A stretch of DNA of 64,000 bases from Dioscorea cayenensis subsp. rotundata. Lineage: Eukaryota; Streptophyta; Magnoliopsida; Dioscoreales; Dioscoreaceae. The stretch lies in assembly GCF_009730915.1 (NCBI RefSeq), contig NC_052496.1:124001-188000 (forward strand). The letters run 5' to 3'. Below, piece by piece: positions 50,216 to 64,000 of the stretch (position 1 is the stretch's first letter; every line of letters starts with the position of its first letter). Both the position numbers and the translations under genes were made by a program. The notes under the pieces were generated by a model. That model was not told the DNA's origin. It saw only the letters and a program-made list of their open reading frames with translations, and made no database searches.

Positions 50216-52580
50216 TAAAAGAAGCAGCAAAGCAACAATATCATCCTCCTTTCTTGAGTTGCACTATGATTACAAGAAGGAGAAGAAGAAGAAGAAGAAG
50301 AAGGCCTTCCCTTTCCTTCCAAATGCTCCCCAAGACTTTGCAAGGAGTGCTTAGGAAGTGGGATTTTGATTTGTTGGAATGTTGTAGGTCTTCTTCTCTC
50401 TTTTTCTTGTTTATTTTTAGTTTTTATTTATTTATTTATTTATTTCAATGTTGATGATATGAAACATGGGGTGCATGTTTGTGAGGAGGGTGGTAGAGAG
50501 TGGCTGAAAATAGAAAGTTTGTTTTCTATTTTTTTGGTGGTAGAACACCATGTTGAGCTTTATTTACTTTTTTTTTTTTAAAAAAAATAATAATTAATAT
50601 TATTATTCTGTGTTATTTGTGGTTATTGGCTGAGACTTTTTCAACAACTGGGGATTGGTGATGATCATGTTGCACAAATGGCCTACTAATTTTGTCTTTG
50701 GATCCACAGGAAAATAGTGGAAGACATATAAATGAACAATGGTGCATGCCATGATTAGATCACTGGGAGAGTTTTCACTTCTCGTCTATCTTTATTTTGC
50801 TTATTTATTTTATTTTATTGTCTTTTAAAAAAACAAGTACTTTGATGGTTTGATAATTGATTCGTGTATTTTAAGCATGTGTATTTTGATTATTGGTTGA
50901 GTTAAAAGTCAATGGATTTTTTTGTTAAAAAAAATGGATAAACCATATATTTAGATATTGGTTTTTAAGGATAACTAATTTCACTTGTGCAGAATCTAAA
51001 AACTCTAAGTTTTTTGATAGTGAGAATTGAGTTCTCCAGGCTTCGCTTTCTTCACCTCAAGAACATACTTTTCTTCAAAAATGAGTGAAAATATGATTTA
51101 GTATTTTGTTAGTTAATTATTATATATTCATTGAGTAAATTAATTTTTTATAAAAGTAAATCATATTTTATAAAAACTATTTTTTTATTTAAGATAACAA
51201 ATTGTCCCATTATACAGGAAAAAAAATTATAATTCTCTGTTTTATTGGTGAAAAAAAATCAAATTTTTTTGGATAATTAAGTTGAAATAAATTATATTTT
51301 TTTAAAAAAATATGCATGTTGATCTTACTCTTGTTTATAATACAATCACGATTGACAAAGAACTGAGATATCTTTTATTATTATTCCTAAAAAAAATATC
51401 CATGCCCGACGTCAAAAGTTTAAATTCATTTTTATTTTTACTATATGATTAAAACAAGTTCTTTTTTAAAAAAAGTATATAATAAATCTCATTCAAACTC
51501 ACCCCTTATATTTCTATTTTTTATTTTTTATTTTTTAATAAATCACAAATATATTAAAAAAATAGTAAAAAAAACTAGAAAAATAAGAAGGCCCCAGACA
51601 TAGAGAGGATCTTCTCCCAAAGTGGATTTTTGAATACTTTTCAACTACTTTTCAAATAAATAGGTTCAAAACTTTAACATCAACATTTCAATGGCTATAC
51701 AAAGACATAAAAAAATTTAAAAAAATTAAGAACAAGTTTATTTTTAAAAAAATGGTAATAAATTATGTATCGAACCTATAATTTGTCACTACTGGGAAAA
51801 ATATTCCAGTGGTAAAACAATTGACTCCTATGAAAAGAAATCAAGAGTGCAAGTCTATCCCTAATACAAAGTTGGAAAAAAGTGAGTGTGATTTGGCTTG
51901 TGTGTCCACTATGACGCATGACTCCCATACAGGAGGTCAAAGTCGAGAGTTTAACTCTCTTTTAATGCATGGTTGAGATGTGCTGGGGTGACTCGTCTTC
52001 ATTGGAAGGAAAAAAAAATGGTAAACTATAAAACAAGTGCAAATTGTGGTTTATCCCTAAAACATAATTCTTTGTTTCAAAGTCTGACCAGTTCTTTATT
52101 TATCAGGACAAAATCAAGCCAGTTTTGTTTAGTGATCACTGAAAAAGACTCTCATTCTTTACCTTTAGAAACAAGATGAACAATTTAATGGATGCTGTCA
52201 TTCAGACAAATATATCAATCCAAAAATGAACAAGAAACATTTTATATTCTATATATATATACATGCACACACACATAACACATTTATTTACTATGGAAGG
52301 AGACCACAAGGGAGAGAAGATTGAAAAGCATTGCAAACTCCAAAATCTAAAACCAAGTCAAACTTTAATTCCACATTGTTTATTAATGTTTCATATAAAT
52401 GATGTGAAACATTATAGTGCATGAATCTTCATTGAGAACTTCATTGCAAAAACTCAGCACCAAGATTTGTAAGTCTCTCTGTCTTTCTCTCATCTTCAAA
52501 TCCAATGTTGTACATTATGAAAACTTATTCCTATTCTCATGTCATGCAGATCATTAGTCAGAGTATTACTACTCACAGTG
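50216..52580. other. Spacer RopGEF / small ORF
   Basis: RopGEF leader and promoter with the (GAA)n run, then AT-rich DNA with many A/T homopolymers. Two tRNA-like traces lie at about 51795-51990. From about 52390 a TATA-like CATATAAATGATG, a possible leader exon ending TTTG/GTAAGTC-like near 52470, and an acceptor TCATGCAG at about 52550 suggest the promoter of the downstream ORF. Confidence 0.5.
51790..51990 (+). mobile_element. Possible SINE fragments (two tRNA-like heads)
   Basis: CCAGTGGTAAAACAATTGAC followed by AGTGCAAGTCTATCCC, then about 100 bases later GACTCCCATACAGGAGGTCA followed by GTCGAGAGTTTAACTC. Both pairs resemble A/B boxes of Au-like plant SINEs. No target duplication was seen. 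Confidence 0.3.
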
Positions 52581-53024
52581 ATGGCATCTTGTTTTGAATT
52601 CATAGAGGTTTGTTTTTATTATATATGTAACTGAGTTCTTGAATTATATGATTCCATTTTTATTTTTTTTTCTCATTCATTTAATTTTTAATTTCAGGTA
52701 ATCCAAAGAACAGTATGTGGATTACTGTTGAAGAACAGCAGTAAAACATCATTAATCCAAGAGATTAATTTTGATGTTTGGCAAGAAAACAAAGGACATG
52801 CATTAACAAAGATTGAAAATTTGGTGGAGAATATAATTGTGGAGATTGAAAAGCTGAATGGAAGTTGTCACAAGTTAGAAAGAGATGGAATTACACTGAG
52901 TGCTAAGTGGAACATTTGCTTGGAGAAATGGAGTTGTTTTCAAGATGAAGAAGAGCAAATTGTCAGTCAAGTTGTGGATTATATTTTGTTTGATCTTGTT
53001 GATGAGGTTCAATACTTTATGTGA
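52581..53024 (+). CDS. Small hypothetical protein with a DUF4378-like C-terminal segment
   Basis: Two coding exons, 52581-52607 and 52698-53024, give 117 aa. The frame is kept through the joint MASCFEFIE / VIQRTVCGLL. The C-terminal half contains NICLEKWSCFQDEEEQIVSQ followed by VVDYILFDLVDEVQYFM. The acidic stretch before a hydrophobic ILFDLVDEV helix resembles the C-terminal DUF4378 segment of TRM/LONGIFOLIA-type plant proteins, which normally sits at the end of a protein of several hundred residues. Here it stands alone behind its own TATA-like element and leader intron. It could be a real microprotein, a truncated paralogue or a pseudogene. The family call is tentative. Confidence 0.45.
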
Positions 53025-53492
53025 TTTAGATGAACAATTAACCCTGGAATAAATTTTTTAATATTAGACTAATTCTTTTATAAATGAAGAAGATGCTCTG
53101 AAAATATAAAACCAAATCAAGTTTTAACTGAATAAATTCAAGTCACAGAGAATATGAAAAAGTTGAGAATATTGCTAAAGAACTCCAACCAACAACAACT
53201 ACACTTAATTATTAGTTTGCATCTTTTTTGGTTGGTATCTGGTGCCATGCTTGTGAACTTCATCCAAGATTCATGCTGCCACTTTCAGAGAACATTAAAT
53301 TTATAATCAAATTGAGAACAATTAAACCATTTAAAAATAAAATAAAATAAAAATCTGATAATCAAACATACAACTGATAATTCTATATATTATTTCACAC
53401 TTATGAATTTATACAGTTTACAGAGTAAATTTATTGTAATTGTACATTATCAAACAGATATTAAAGGAACTCTGTTTTCTTCTCTTCTTGTT

Positions 53493-53895
53493 CTAAGATC
53501 CAACAAGTCCTGATTGTTCAGTTGATGAAGCTCCTTTGAAGATAAGAAAATAAAGAGTTTCCAAACAGAAATAAATGAAAGTTCCCTGAGTGTGAGTGAA
53601 AAAACATCCAAAGTTTGAGCCTACAACACACTGCCATCCAGGTCCATAGATCATGTCAAACTCCTGCAGAAATAATAAATCATAATAATTAAAATAAAAA
53701 AAAATTAAAGAAAATATTAATGAAGGAATGAAATGCATTGGTAGAAGAAGTGAGGACCTTCTTGATGTGAGCTGCAATGCTCTTGCAGTCGAAAACATCG
53801 AAAAGATCGAGAGCTTCGGAGGCTGAAGACATGGCTTGGAGTTGCATCTTTGCAGGCATGTCTGTGTCTTGGATCAATGCTTTGCCTTCCAACAT
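53493..53895 (-). CDS. Dynein light chain, LC8/DYNLL type
   Basis: LC8 proteins are dimeric hub proteins that bind short linear motifs. Angiosperms lack dynein heavy chains, so the role here is dynein-independent. Exons are 53895-53758 (46 codons) and 53663-53493, giving 102 aa. It starts MLEGKALIQDTDMPAKMQLQ and continues through ALDLFDVFDCKSIAAHIKK. The second exon has EFDMIYGPGWQCVVGSNFGC, FFTHTQGTFIYF (the beta strand that pairs with client peptides) and ETLYFLIFKG. It differs from animal LC8 (89 aa) by a short C-terminal tail, ASSTEQSGLVGS. The start is the first ATG and matches plant homologues. An (AT)n run sits upstream at about 53966-53994. Confidence 0.93.
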
Positions 53896-53965
53896 CTTCT
53901 CTTGTGCTTCTTTGATGTATCTCTTGTGTTTATTATATTGGTTTAGTAATACAAAGAAGAATGGT

Positions 53966-53997
<32 letters not shown>

Positions 53998-56831
53998 TAT
54001 ATTGTTAAGGATAAAGAGAATGAGGTAGATATTGAGTCATTGATTCCTTTGGATTGGAATTGGATTTTTAGGAGAATGAAAATTGTACAAGAATTTGGCC
54101 ATTTGTTTAGAAACAATTTGGTGGGAAAAATATCTACACTTTAGGTTCTTTTGGCTTATTTATAATAATATCATGAATGAAAAAGGCTTTCCACTTGCTT
54201 GCATTGTGCAAAAAGTAATTCTCATCAATAAAATTATGTAAAATATCTTCATTTTAGTTTTTTTAATAGAGTTTTTCTGCCTAATAAGATGAGAATGCTC
54301 TTGCTTAACGGACCTTGTTTCTTTTAAACTTCCTTTTAGATTTATATGCCTCTAATTCTTTTATTTTATTTTATTTTTTATAAAATAAAGAAAAGTCAGT
54401 TGTGAGGGGCACACTCACAATCAGGGAACTTACCACTATTCCTTCTATTAAAACCTTAAATATCTAATTTTTAATTTTCACAGTGAAACTAAATACCCAC
54501 TGAGTTAAAAGCCATTTGGTACCTCCATTTTTTTTATAATTTAATTTAAAAATAAAATAAAATTGAATAAATCATCTACAAATATTAAAAAAATATTACA
54601 AATACAAAAAGTGTAAAATCACCCATCAAGCATTTTCAATCAGATTTACTATTAGAGGAGAGTTCTTACAAGCACCTAAAGAAGAGTATAACAAATCAAT
54701 CCCCTAACTCAAGTCTCTATGAATAGTAGGCTTAATCTCTAAATATCCAACTTAATATATATATATATATATATATAGAAAAAGAAAATATTGATCAGAA
54801 AAAAAATGTACATATCAGTTTCCAGTTTGTTTTTTATTACCTATTTTAATCCCAGTTTTCAGTTTGTTTCTTATTTTTTATTTTATTCTGTACTAGTCGT
54901 TTTTTTCTTTTTCAATAAATTATTAGTGATTTATTTATTTTTTTAAAAAAAAATCTATTCATTTATTAAAGATAACCATGATGAGAAGATAGAATGATGC
55001 ATTAAGATAGTTGCTAATTTAGTCCTTTTTTATTCTTTTGTTTCTTATATAATATTGATTTCATCTTATGACGTGGTAAATTGCTAATATTGTTTTTTTT
55101 TCCTTAAATTTATTTAAAAAAAGAGTTTCTATTGGTAATGGATCTACTCATTAGAAGGCTATATATTATGACGTGTATTCTGCTAAAGGCTTACATTTGG
55201 TAGTGGATCTACTCAATTACTTGATAAGTTTGTTTAAAGGATTGTGGATCGGTAAAGTGACTGGATTTGTAAAGTTTTTTTTTATTATTAAATAATAGAC
55301 GACAAGCGCCCTTTTTATATAAATATAAACAATACCAAACAGTATTGGAACCCGAATGTACAATGTATGTATACTATGAGAATAGAATAAGAATTTCGGA
55401 TGAACAGTGTATGAACAGTACTGTCGGGGGAAAGATTTGAACTGATGACCTCCCTCTTATACTTTGGTGTTATACCATTGGGCTATCCAATGGTTGATCT
55501 GGATTTATAAAAGTGGTTCTTTTTTTCTTAATTAAAATATGAGTAAATCACGCATTAGAGAAAGATTATTATCTAATGATATATTTTTAAACATACTACA
55601 AGTCTTTAGCATTGAATCTTCATCTGAGCATAAAGGGGGTAAAGATCACCCATGGTCATTAAACGTTTGAACTATAACGTCAGAGATACGTTTTTTGCCA
55701 GAACGACGCGCTAAAATTGTCTCCGGTCACACTCATGGCCACAATTTCATGTTTGGGGGCGGTTTCCGGCGAAAGTGCTGAGTTGGCGTCCGACGTGGAT
55801 GGCTCTATAATTAGCCCACCCCAGACTTTTCACTGAAATAACCCTCAAACACGAATCAGCTACGAAAGTGCTGACTCTAATGTTTCGTGACCACATCGTT
55901 ACTAAAAAAACGTGATGACTACAAATATATACTTACTGAAACATTACTGAAACATTTAGTGCCACCAGGTGATACTTTTCACTCCAACATAAAACAACAT
56001 GGTATTAATAGACTAATAATTAAGCCATTAGTTGAAAAGGAGAATTACAATTGACAGTGGAGATATTTTTTTTTTTTGGTCTTAATAGAATAAAACCTGT
56101 TAATTTGGATGAAGCTATCAATCATACATTCCATAATAATAGTCTTTTGGCATGGAATTTTGGGTGCCACCAAGTCTTTCTTGGAGGACCACTTTCATAT
56201 GATCTTTTGTTCCTTTTTTTTTTTTTGCCTTTATCATAAACTCATGAAAAAAATATTTATCATGAACAGTGTTTCTATCACTCATTTTTCCATCAATTTG
56301 TACAACAGGAAGTATAGACACACACTACTCTTCATCTTCATCTTATCCTTCATAGAAAATTACAAGAAGCTTATCCATACCTTGGAATTGTTCACATTTA
56401 ACTATAACATGAACAATTGAGTAAAATTTAAGGCATAACTCAAATACATTTTACAAAACAAAGAGCTGAAGATGAACCTTCTTCATCATTTCAAACTTTG
56501 AATTAGTAAGGCACATTTACATAGTACAACAAGCTCGATATCCACGGTATACTGACACTAGATAGATCAAAATTAAATGATACAAGGCTTGATTAAGGAG
56601 GATTCTTGACTCTCCAGGATAAGAAACACTATAATTCAATCATTGGACTTTTATACAACAAACCGAGGACATCTGCATGAAGCCATTAGTCGGCAGACGC
56701 AACTTGGGCTTTTTGTCGGGTAGGTATACTAAGCTTTCGGACTTTTGAGGTGTAGGAACTCTACCCTTGGTTTGTTTGATTCTTTTGCAAGATAAGAATG
56801 AAAGCCAGGTGTTATTTTGAAGTTCAAGGAC
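53896..56831. other. Spacer dynein light chain / GSK3
   Basis: AT-rich DNA with dinucleotide runs near 53966 and 54752, and SINE copy B at 55276-55498. A GC-richer block at about 55640-55980 (starting GGGGGTAAAGATCACCCATG) is reminiscent of MITE or Mutator-like termini, but I found no matching inverted end. The last few hundred bases are the GSK3 3' UTR. No gene was recognised. Confidence 0.5.
55276..55498 (-). mobile_element. tRNA-derived SINE, copy B
   Basis: Same family and orientation as the copy at 38648-38870. Shared blocks are ACAAGCGCCC, AATATAAACAATAC, CATACCATTGGGCTATCCAA-like (here TATACCATTGGGCTATCCAA) and a B-box region. It ends in a T run at 55275-55283. Target duplication: CTGGATTTGTAAAGT (55261-55275) and CTGGATTTATAAAAGT (55499-55514), imperfect at two positions. 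Confidence 0.82.
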
Positions 56832-60377
<3,546 letters not shown>

Positions 60378-61559
60378 GTGGGAGGGTGACCCCCCCGTTT
60401 TGTCGAGCAACTTCCCAAAATTGATTAGCTGTGTCGATGCTGTCTTACTTAATCCTCCAAAATAACCGAATTAACGGATAATGCTCACAAACTACTTATT
60501 TTAATGACACAATGTACTTTTTTTTGTTATTATTATTATTATTACATGAATTTTCATATTTCTTTTATATATATATATCAGAATGTTTTTCCCCCTCTCA
60601 CATTGGAGATATCTAAAATAGTACTCTATATATATATATATATTTTTTTGGAAATTACAAAGATTTTGTTTTGATGGTTGGTTTATTATTTTGGTGCTAG
60701 CTAACGGAGATGGTTACAATTCATTTTAAAATCAAAAGCATTTAGATTTTAGAGTTCATTGTTATTTGCTTTGGTAGTTGGGTTTCTGGATGGGTTCGGG
60801 AGTAGATTAAATTTTAAAAATTAAGAAATTAATAATTCATTGAAAGAATTAAAAAAAACAAAAACAAAATATATACATAGTTCCTTGCAATAATCCAGTT
60901 AAATTTTACAAAATCAAACAGAAAAACCAAATTAATAAGAAAAAAAAAAAATAAAACCGAATCAGCTAGGTTTAGTTCTGTCAGTTTCTTGGCTTTTCAG
61001 AAGACACCTCACATTGAAGGTTTGAAATATGTCGGTGACTAAATAATAATAATAATAACAATAATTTGCCCACATTGAACAAAAACACAGAATAAAAATA
61101 TGAATTATATTGAGTTTAGAGAAGACCGTATCTTTTGAGGAGGAGTTTGCAAGCTTGAGTTTAATGACAAACTCTCTTGCCCCCTTGAATAAGTACAAAG
61201 AAACAGTGAGAGATTGATTAGGAGGGGAGACAAACAAACAAGATAACAAGAGAAACCAGAGGAGTCCACATGGAGCAGGTTGGCCTGCCTGCCTTACTGG
61301 ATTTTCAGATGCAGACTGGACACTGAGCTTCCTTGTTGCTGCTGCCCTCCAGGCTTAACTTCCATGTCTTTGTTCTTGCACCAAAAAAAACACAAAGTTT
61401 TCTTTGTCCTAGATCAGCTAAATCAGTGGGAAAAAACAACCAAGCATTGTTCACAGAATGGGCATTACATAATCGCTTTCACTTTGTCTTGCATTAGTTG
61501 CAGATAGATATTTATGTAGTACAAGGCTTGTCCGGTAATGATAAATGGTAAAAGGGTTG
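60378..61559. other. Spacer GSK3 / receptor-like kinase
   Basis: GSK3 promoter side, AT-rich with (TA)n runs near 60560-60580 and 60620-60645 and a (TAA)n run near 61042. It then becomes the RLK 3' UTR. No gene was recognised. Confidence 0.6.
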
Positions 61560-62617
61560 TCATTCAGGTGTTACCGGAGGTTTAGGAGAGTGAAGGCTGG
61601 AGCAACTGCCAATCTTGGCAGTTGATTTGTGCTTGACTAGTGGGACCAGGGACTGGACAACGTCTGCCATAAGAGGCCTGTAATCGGCTTCTGGTTGGAC
61701 GCACATGGCAGCAATGGCAGCCACCTGAACAACATCCTTCATTGAATACTGACCTTCAATTGCTGGATCCATGATCTGGACCACCTTTTCTCTGTCGGTA
61801 AGCCGAGGTAGAGCCTTTTGTAGCAACAAAACAATAAAAGGATATTAGATGTATCTGGAGTATAATGATGGATCAAGAGATCCAACCAGCAAAATAGATG
61901 TTTTCTAGAGAAATAAGGGCTTGGAATATGGAAGTTCGATTTTAGCATTTTCATAAATTGTTCAATATGCCTTGTTCATTTTATTTTTAACAAGTTTAAG
62001 CAAATGTGAGAACTAAAATGGCGAGAAAAACAGAAAGTCTATAACAAGGGAAATTCTGTTGATTCAGTTAGGAAGGTGGACACTCACCCAAGATACAAGA
62101 ACGCCTTCACCAGGAGGCCTTTTCATGTCTACAGGAACCCTACCTGTAAGCAGCTCCAAGAGGACAACTCCATAGCTATAAACATCAGATTTCGTTGTCA
62201 AGTGACCAGTCAATGCATACCTGGTCGATAAAAGCTTGTGAATATCATATCATCTTTGAATATTAAAGTGGAAATCAGACATTTTTGCCTACAGATACTG
62301 CAGTATAAAAGCTTGATAATTTTGTGGGAGTGACAAAAGCAGTAAGTTTAGGATTTACTCTGGGGCTACATATCCTTGAGTGCCTAAAACTCTTGTGGAA
62401 ACATGACCTCCAGCTTTGTCCGATCCAAGCTTGGCCAAGCCAAAATCTGAGACTTTGGCATGGAAGTTCTTGTCTAGGAGGATGTTGCTGCTCTTAAAGT
62501 CTCTGTGGATAACAGGTGGATTGACATGTTCATGCAGGTATTCTAGACCTTTTGCAGCTTCAAGAGCTATTTTCATTCTTGTCTCCCAGTCCAACTTTGA
62601 AACACCAGCACGAGAAC
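61560..62617 (-). CDS. Receptor-like (cytoplasmic) Ser/Thr kinase, At3g58690-like, C-terminal half
   Basis: Plant RLK/Pelle kinase. Visible exons are 62617-62359, 62220-62088 and 61814-61560, covering about 215 codons from just before kinase subdomain VIa to the stop. They contain [20 protein letters not shown], the RD-type loop [68 protein letters not shown] and [19 protein letters not shown]. The tail is short, ending [12 protein letters not shown]. The N-lobe and any transmembrane part lie upstream beyond 64000. The intron before 62617 is at least 1.38 kb within the window. The closest remembered relative is At3g58690. All catalytic residues in the visible part are intact. Confidence 0.92.
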
Positions 62618-64000
62618 CTGAAGATCTAAATCAGGTTAGTGACCTCAGTGGTTTGAACCAGAGGTACACCAACTAACAGAGTTTAAAGCACTCATTTATC
62701 ATTCAAAACGAAATTAACAAGCTGTGTTTCAAAAAGAAGAAACAATTCAATGTTGGATTTGAATGACATTCTCAAATGATGTATTTCAAGTTGGAAAGTG
62801 GAAACTGCACCTTTCTTGAAAAAACAGGAAACATAAAACTATATCTGTCCCTTGGGAAATGGCATTCATGCTCATGGAGAACATGTGTCCTGTAAGCATG
62901 AGAAAAAGACATGTTTGAGTCCTTGACTTAGCAGATGTAAATCCACATCCTCATTGCAATTTGCAACTCTAACATGATGGTCAACAATTGGCCACCAATA
63001 TAGACAATCACATGACATGGAAAAGAATACAATGGACCAACAAATCATGGCTTAGTGGACCAAAAGTATGTTGATTGAAGAGGCATAGATTTTTGACAAG
63101 AGGAGCGGGGACCCGCTAGAATCGTCGAGGGCGTGCAAAGCCTCGATGAAAGCACGTGGGAGCGGGAGCCCGCGCACGTGCGCGTTAGGGACCACCCTGC
63201 ACACAACCACCACTCACATCTCCCTGAAATGCTGCCTCACTCGAAAATCAACTCGCCACTTTCAGAAAAGTCCCTATCGGCAACCCATGTACCAATAGAC
63301 CAGTGTGATCGTTGGCTGAAAGAGGCATAGATTTGACTTGGAAAGAATAGCCCCTAATCACATTTTCTGAACTTATTGTTCAGGGAAATGTGTAGTTTAC
63401 ATCAAACCTATGAAATAACATCTCTGTCCAGGCACAGCATCTAATAATCACTACTATGAAATGCTCATCCCATCTCACAGGGCAGTCTAGAAAGGTGTAG
63501 CCTATTCATGTCTCATTCAAGAAGCAAAACTTACGCACCGCATTTGTTATGTTATGTGATGACTTCTATTCATGTCAAGCAATCCTCAGGCCGAAAGAAG
63601 CCACACTGCTTACAAATACAGATCAGCATATCCAATTTCAATGCCTCATTTCTTTTCTTAAGTTTCACCTGATTAATAGATGATGTACAGACCTGAGTCC
63701 AAGCCCACACACTATTACCAAACTAGAGTACAAGTTTAGTAAGTAAATTTTGCTAAGTTTGACATCTCCCTTTCTGCTGGATTCCATTCTCGTAATCAGA
63801 CATAAGAAAAGATGCATAGTGCCCAGACGTTTTATTTTTTCTCACTTTTCTTGTAGAAAATTGGAACAAAACTTCATCTACAGGAAAAGTTAAAATACAA
63901 AAGGTTAATCTTCTCAATGCTCTCACTCTTGTCTAATTTCCTCATCTTTGAGGGGACAGGTCAGGGTATCCAGCAATTTGACCCAACAAAATACAGACGG
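62618..64000. other. Upstream intron (or introns) of the receptor-like kinase
   Basis: I find no further kinase exon up to the window edge on the minus strand. The stretch is intron-like except for a GC-rich block at 63093-63318. Confidence 0.55.
63078..63333. other. GC-rich insert flanked by a 15-bp direct repeat
   Basis: AAGAGGCATAGATTT at 63078-63092 recurs at about 63319-63333. Between the repeats lies about 226 bases that is clearly GC-richer than the surrounding intron. It includes the palindrome GCGCACGTGCGC (about 63173-63184) and GGGAGCGGGAGCCCGCGC. No A tail, tRNA boxes or known domain were seen. Confidence 0.6.

Overview
This is a 64-kb window of nuclear genome from a flowering plant. 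The genes have many short introns, the spacers are AT-rich, and there are SINEs, LTR elements, a LINE remnant and a hAT-like element. Every recognisable protein is plant-type: vacuolar TPC1, chloroplast CAF1, RopGEF, group IV GSK3 and plant exostosins. The steep GC drop after the first exon of CAF1, together with generally low-GC coding sequence, would fit a non-grass monocot such as a yam. That placement is inference only. Two runs of exactly 1000 N (31668-32667 and 48387-49386) are fixed-size scaffold gaps.

Layout. 1-3178 (-): RNA polymerase III subunit RPC3, 3' end off the window. 3.2-6.2 kb: divergent spacer with a SINE-like copy and a LINE tail. 6246-13895 (+): PSMD5-type proteasome assembly chaperone, 17 exons, 518 aa. 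15111-15518 (+): ribosomal protein eL27 in one exon behind a TATA box and telo-box. 19101-29877 (+): two-pore cation channel TPC1, 23 exons, 742 aa. 31.7-38.4 kb: an assembly gap followed by a Ty1/copia element that carries a nested hAT-like element. 40719-44044 (-): exostosin-family GT47 glycosyltransferase with a 1383-bp solo LTR inside a coding exon. 45174 onward (+): CRS2-associated factor CAF1. 50215 downward (-): a RopGEF. CAF1 and RopGEF converge and both run into the second gap. 52581-53024 (+): small unrecognised ORF with a DUF4378-like end. 53493-53895 (-): LC8-type dynein light chain. 56832-60377 (-): GSK3/shaggy kinase, 12 exons, 406 aa. 61560-62617 onward (-): C-terminal half of a receptor-like cytoplasmic kinase.

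The genes do not form a pathway. They are independent housekeeping (Pol III, proteasome assembly, ribosome, plastid splicing) and signalling (vacuolar Ca2+, ROP GTPase, GSK3, RLK) loci. I found no CRISPR, operon or prokaryotic-type system. The strongest observations are the solo LTR with a perfect 5-bp target duplication that interrupts an otherwise open glycosyltransferase exon, and TPC1 substitutions at luminal Ca2+-sensing positions like those described for a hyperexcitable legume channel. Others worth a look are a two-copy SINE family with clear target duplications, a splice donor duplicated in tandem three times in PSMD5, and a GC-rich insert flanked by a 15-bp direct repeat in the RLK intron.

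Exon joints were chosen by eye from GT/AG signals, frame continuity and remembered homologues. The CDS lengths given for PSMD5, TPC1, the GT47 host gene, CAF1 (visible part), DYNLL and GSK3 all divide by three after joining.
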